This document shows positions 61,408 through 64,000 of a stretch of 64,000 nucleotides of DNA, piece after piece. The position numbers and the translations under genes were made by a program. A model generated the notes under the pieces. The model made no database searches and was not told where the DNA came from. It was given only the letters and a program-made list of their open reading frames with translations. The stretch is from FEN-1139 sp964396375 (GTDB lineage: Bacteria; Myxococcota_A; Polyangia; Polyangiales; Polyangiaceae), in NCBI GenBank assembly GCA_964396375.1, contig CAYNEY010000008.1:1-64000 (forward strand), in the 5' to 3' direction. Every line of letters begins with the position of its first letter. Position 1 is the first letter of the stretch.

Positions 61408-62080
61408 CGACCTTCGGCTATGGTCGCAAACTCGGGGCGTTCGTGCCTACAAAAAGAGCTCTGGCGGGAAGCTCGTCGGCCCCTCGAGGTGGCCACCGAA
61501 TCCCGCCAGGCTTGGCACTGCCCACGTGGTAACCCACGGGGCTAGTTCACGGTTGAACCGCGCATTGTCACATTGGGTTTTTTGTGCTGAACCATCCAAC
61601 CACTCACGGAAGGGACTGCAACCGCTGGAGCCCGGGGCGCCATGGGCGCCAAGTTTACGGACTGCAGAACTACCTCCTTTGTTTATGTGCCGAGATTGAC
61701 CTGTTAGTTCCAGCTGTCACCCCTGGGTACGATTCCACTTTCGGAATCGAGCGTTTCGCCGTCGGCGTTGGGCCGCTAGAGAACATAACGGGGGCCAATC
61801 TATAAGTAAGATACGGCTTTTACCCCTCTTCTGTCAAGGCCCAAGCGAGCATCATCCGCACGATTTATTCTTCATCACCGGAGGGGGATACTTTCATGGT
61901 TCTCAGCCGCGCTCAGGCTTGACCGAGATCACCTGGGGTATAGAACCGGCGCTTCTTCGCCCACTTTCGCTTCGGCATCTTCTGACACCACCAGGCCACA
62001 CCGGCGGGCGCGGCTCGAGTCAGGTGGCACGGAACTCGCACTTAGCACCTCTTCATCCTCATCCTGGTTCTGCCTCGCTC
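61408..62080. other. 673-base non-coding interval with several dyads
   Basis: No recognisable protein or RNA gene. Perfect small dyads include GGCGCC-ATG-GGCGCC (61636-61650) and CGATTCC/GGAATCG (61730-61749, 6-base loop). A short ORF with a strong Shine-Dalgarno lies at 61896. A 21-codon basic minus-strand frame (61913-61978) begins MPKRKWAKKRRF but lacks support. tRNA, SRP RNA, RNase P RNA and tmRNA signatures were not seen. Probably the divergent promoter region of the DUF4010 and ABC-F genes. Confidence 0.55.
61896..61922 (+). promoter_or_regulatory. Possible 8-codon leader ORF upstream of the ABC-F gene
   Basis: GGAGGGGG about eight bases before an ATG opens MVLSRAQA and a stop. ABC-F translation factors and resistance ATPases are often controlled by leader-peptide attenuation, and this lies 158 bases before the ABC-F start. 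No attenuator hairpins were established, so this is a suggestion only. Confidence 0.25.
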
Positions 62081-64000
62081 ATGCTGTCTATCTCTCGTCT
62101 CGGGAAGTCCTACGGAGCGCGCACACTTTTTGCTGAGGTGTCCCTCGAGCTTGGGCGCGGGTCACGGTATGGCCTGGTGGGGGCCAATGGCTCGGGAAAG
62201 AGCACCTTCCTCCGGATCCTGACCGGCAAGGAGACCCCGAGCGACGGGCAGTTCTCCTATCCTAAGGCGGCCCGCCTCGGCACCCTCGACCAAGACCGTT
62301 TCGTCGCCGACGACCTCGAGGTGCTCGAGGTAGCCATGCAAGGCGACCGTGAGGTGTACCAGGCGCTCACGGAACAGAAGTTGCTTGAACCAGACACACC
62401 GGCAGAGCGGGTCGCGGAGCTCGACGAACTGCTCTGCGCTCGCGGCGGCTACACCCTGCCCGCACGCGCCGCGGCGGTCCTGGTGGGGCTCGGCATCCCC
62501 ACGCACCGACACCGCCGTCCCCTCGGTGAACTCTCAGGAGGCTACCGTCTGCGCGTCCAACTCGCCGCGGTCCTGGTTTCGCAACCCGACATCTTGCTCC
62601 TCGACGAGCCCACCAACCATCTCGATATCCTCTCCATCCGCTGGCTCGAGAAGTTCTTGGCGGACTTCTCTGGGTGCCTCATCGTGATCTCCCACGACCG
62701 GCGGTTTCTCGACCAGGTGACCACCCACATCCTCGACGTCGACTACCAGACCATCACCACCTACACGGGCAACTACACGGCCTTCGAGCAACAGAAACGC
62801 CTGGTCCGCGAGCAGAAGGAGGCGGAGCTCGCCCGGCTGGAGCAGTACAAGAAGGAGCAACTCGCCACGGTCGAGCGCTTTCGCTACAAGGCGAGTCGGG
62901 CGCGCCAAGCGCAGAGCCGCCTTCGTCAGCTGGACCGGATCGAGCTCGCCGAGCTTCCGCCGAGTTCGCGCCGAGAGCCACGGTTTCGCTTCGCGGAGAG
63001 TCGCCCGAGCGGACACGACGTACTCGTGCTCAACGAGCTCGGCCACAGCTACGGGGAGACCAGAGTCCTCTCCCAGGTCTCATTTCGGGTTCAGCGTGGG
63101 GAGCGGCTCGCGGTGATCGGACCGAACGGGATCGGAAAGTCTACACTGCTCAAGATCTTGGCTGGGCGCCTGGCACAGAAGGCCGGCACCGCCACCTTCG
63201 CCCCCGGCACCGACGTCGGGTATTTCGCCCAGGATCAGCACGAGCACTTCCCGAATCCGGAAGTCTGCTTGCTCTCGGCGCTCTGGGATCCGCATCCTCG
63301 AGAGACTCAAACCAGCATCCGGAGCACCCTCGGCGCCGTGCTCTTCTCCGGGGATGACGTAGATAAGCAGATCGGTGCGCTGTCCGGCGGAGAGTTGGCG
63401 CGCTTGGTCTTCGCCAAGCTGATGCTGGAGCGCCCCAACGTGTTGCTGCTCGACGAGCCCACCAATCACCTGGACATCGAGGCCATCGAAGCGCTGGTTC
63501 AAGCACTCGAGGATTACACGGGCACCCTGCTCTTCGTGTCCCACGACCGCTGGTTCGTCTCGATGCTGGCAACCCGAGTCATCGAGCTCAGTTGTGAGGG
63601 GTACCGCGACTACCCGGGGAGCTACTCCGACTACATCGCTCAGTGCGGCGACGATCATCTCGACGGCGATGTGGTCTCGCAGAAGGACCGTGAGCAACGG
63701 CGCGAGCAGGCCGAGCAAGCCGGCCGCGACAAGCGCGATTCCCTGGAGCAACGCGACGAGCAACGCCGCAAGCAGAACCGCCTGAAGGCCCTCCCGGCGC
63801 GCCGGGACGCGGCACTTCTGCGGGTGGCAGAACTCGAGGCCAAGCTCGCCGCGATCGACGACAACTACGCTTCCCCCGGGTTCTTCGAGCGGATCTCTCC
63901 CGACGAGCTGAAGCGCCTCGAACGAGAAAAGGCGGAGGGCAGCCAGGAACTCGAGCAGGCGATGGCGGCCTGGGAGGAGCTCGAGCGTGAGATCACTGAG
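62081..64000 (+). CDS. ABC-F family ATPase (Uup/YheS-like), truncated by the window end
   Basis: At least 640 residues from ATG 62081, open to the last base. Two ABC modules without membrane domains. Module 1 has Walker A GANGSGKST, signature LSGGYRLR, Walker B ILLLDEPTNHLD. Module 2 has GPNGIGKST, LSGGELAR and VLLLDEPTNHLD. Between them is the P-site linker rich in Lys/Arg/Glu ('YKASRARQAQSRLRQLDRI'). A long charged C-terminal coiled coil begins near residue 530, as in Uup/YheS. Such proteins act on stalled or idle ribosomes; the antibiotic-resistance subclass cannot be excluded. No Shine-Dalgarno is evident. Confidence 0.93.
   Translation, partial: MLSISRLGKSYGARTLFAEVSLELGRGSRYGLVGANGSGKSTFLRILTGKETPSDGQFSYPKAARLGTLDQDRFVADDLEVLEVAMQGDREVYQALTEQKLLEPDTPAERVAELDELLCARGGYTLPARAAAVLVGLGIPTHRHRRPLGELSGGYRLRVQLAAVLVSQPDILLLDEPTNHLDILSIRWLEKFLADFSGCLIVISHDRRFLDQVTTHILDVDYQTITTYTGNYTAFEQQKRLVREQKEAELARLEQYKKEQLATVERFRYKASRARQAQSRLRQLDRIELAELPPSSRREPRFRFAESRPSGHDVLVLNELGHSYGETRVLSQVSFRVQRGERLAVIGPNGIGKSTLLKILAGRLAQKAGTATFAPGTDVGYFAQDQHEHFPNPEVCLLSALWDPHPRETQTSIRSTLGAVLFSGDDVDKQIGALSGGELARLVFAKLMLERPNVLLLDEPTNHLDIEAIEALVQALEDYTGTLLFVSHDRWFVSMLATRVIELSCEGYRDYPGSYSDYIAQCGDDHLDGDVVSQKDREQRREQAEQAGRDKRDSLEQRDEQRRKQNRLKALPARRDAALLRVAELEAKLAAIDDNYASPGFFERISPDELKRLEREKAEGSQELEQAMAAWEELEREITE

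Noticed and set aside
61584..61805. 73-codon plus-strand frame in the non-coding interval
   Set aside because: No Shine-Dalgarno, no family resemblance and unlike local codon use.
61913..61978. 21-codon basic minus-strand ORF (MPKRKWAKKRRF...)
   Set aside because: It resembles a ribosomal mini-protein only in charge; no known bL36, bTHX or COX24 pattern and no ribosome-binding site.

Overview
The window is a high-GC bacterial chromosome segment, probably from a metagenome or draft assembly because two 100-base runs of N interrupt it. The style points to Myxococcota, most likely Polyangia (inference). It has several long lipoproteins with Gly/Ala/Ser-rich stalks, large Pro-rich multidomain cytoplasmic proteins (receiver-like + DUF4388-like + J-like; GYF_2-like + membrane anchor), a protein resembling the Myxococcus-type DUF2378/TIGR02265 family, and many GTG starts. 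I recognised no tRNA, rRNA, CRISPR array, transposase or phage gene.

Layout. 1-4.7 kb: a truncated minus-strand start, a small protein, a lipoprotein and a ClpA/ClpC-like double-AAA+ unfoldase. 4.9-9.8 kb: a sulfate ABC importer operon (binding protein, CysT, CysW, CysA) with overlapping stop/start codons, then biotin synthase. 9.9-13.0 kb (minus): XRE-cupin regulator, MnmA tRNA 2-thiouridylase, an internally deleted NifS/IscS cysteine desulfurase remnant, and an ECF transporter T component (CbiQ). 13.2-19.5 kb: a PQQ-propeller lipoprotein, CbiM-type metal importer, an alginate-lyase-like lipoprotein gene split by an amber codon, a CAP-domain lipoprotein on a Gly/Pro repeat stalk containing gap 1, and a DUF2378-like protein. 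19.8-24.8 kb: acetyl/succinyl-CoA:acetate CoA-transferase, S-adenosylhomocysteinase, and a DUF47 (PhoU-like)-Pit phosphate pair with a Pho-box-like leader.

24.8-34.9 kb: regulatory and envelope genes. These are the DUF4388/J-like protein (gap 2), a 55-aa membrane protein, folK, a GYF_2-like membrane protein with a lipoprotein partner, a DsbD-like thiol transporter preceded by a secreted metallothionein-like peptide, a TPR-like protein and two paralogous mini-lipoproteins. 35.2-45.2 kb: a twelve-gene operon for a membrane-bound group 4 [NiFe] hydrogenase. It encodes three NuoL/M/N-type pump subunits, J-, K-, A-, B-, C-, D-, H- and I-like subunits, and a HycI-type maturation protease. All nickel-ligand cysteines are present and no formate dehydrogenase or NuoEFG is adjacent, so a ferredoxin-linked, ion-translocating enzyme is the simplest reading. 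45.2-55 kb: NadA, a YbjN-like protein, and a polyprenyl-linked glycan/envelope group (multi-TM protein, GT2 glycosyltransferase, two DUF2079-type membrane proteins, methyltransferase). 55.1-64 kb: a discoidin-domain membrane protein with a truncated paralog, the carboxynorspermidine polyamine pair, RsmE, a DUF4010/MgtC-like protein, a 673-base non-coding stretch, and an ABC-F ATPase running off the end.

Most notable: the cysteine-desulfurase remnant, which lacks the PLP lysine and the catalytic cysteine yet is open and overlaps mnmA; the complete group 4 hydrogenase operon; the secreted Cys-rich peptide beside a DsbD-type thiol transporter; the in-frame amber in the polysaccharide lyase; and two assembly gaps lying exactly in coding minisatellites, whose repeat period predicts gap sizes that restore both reading frames.
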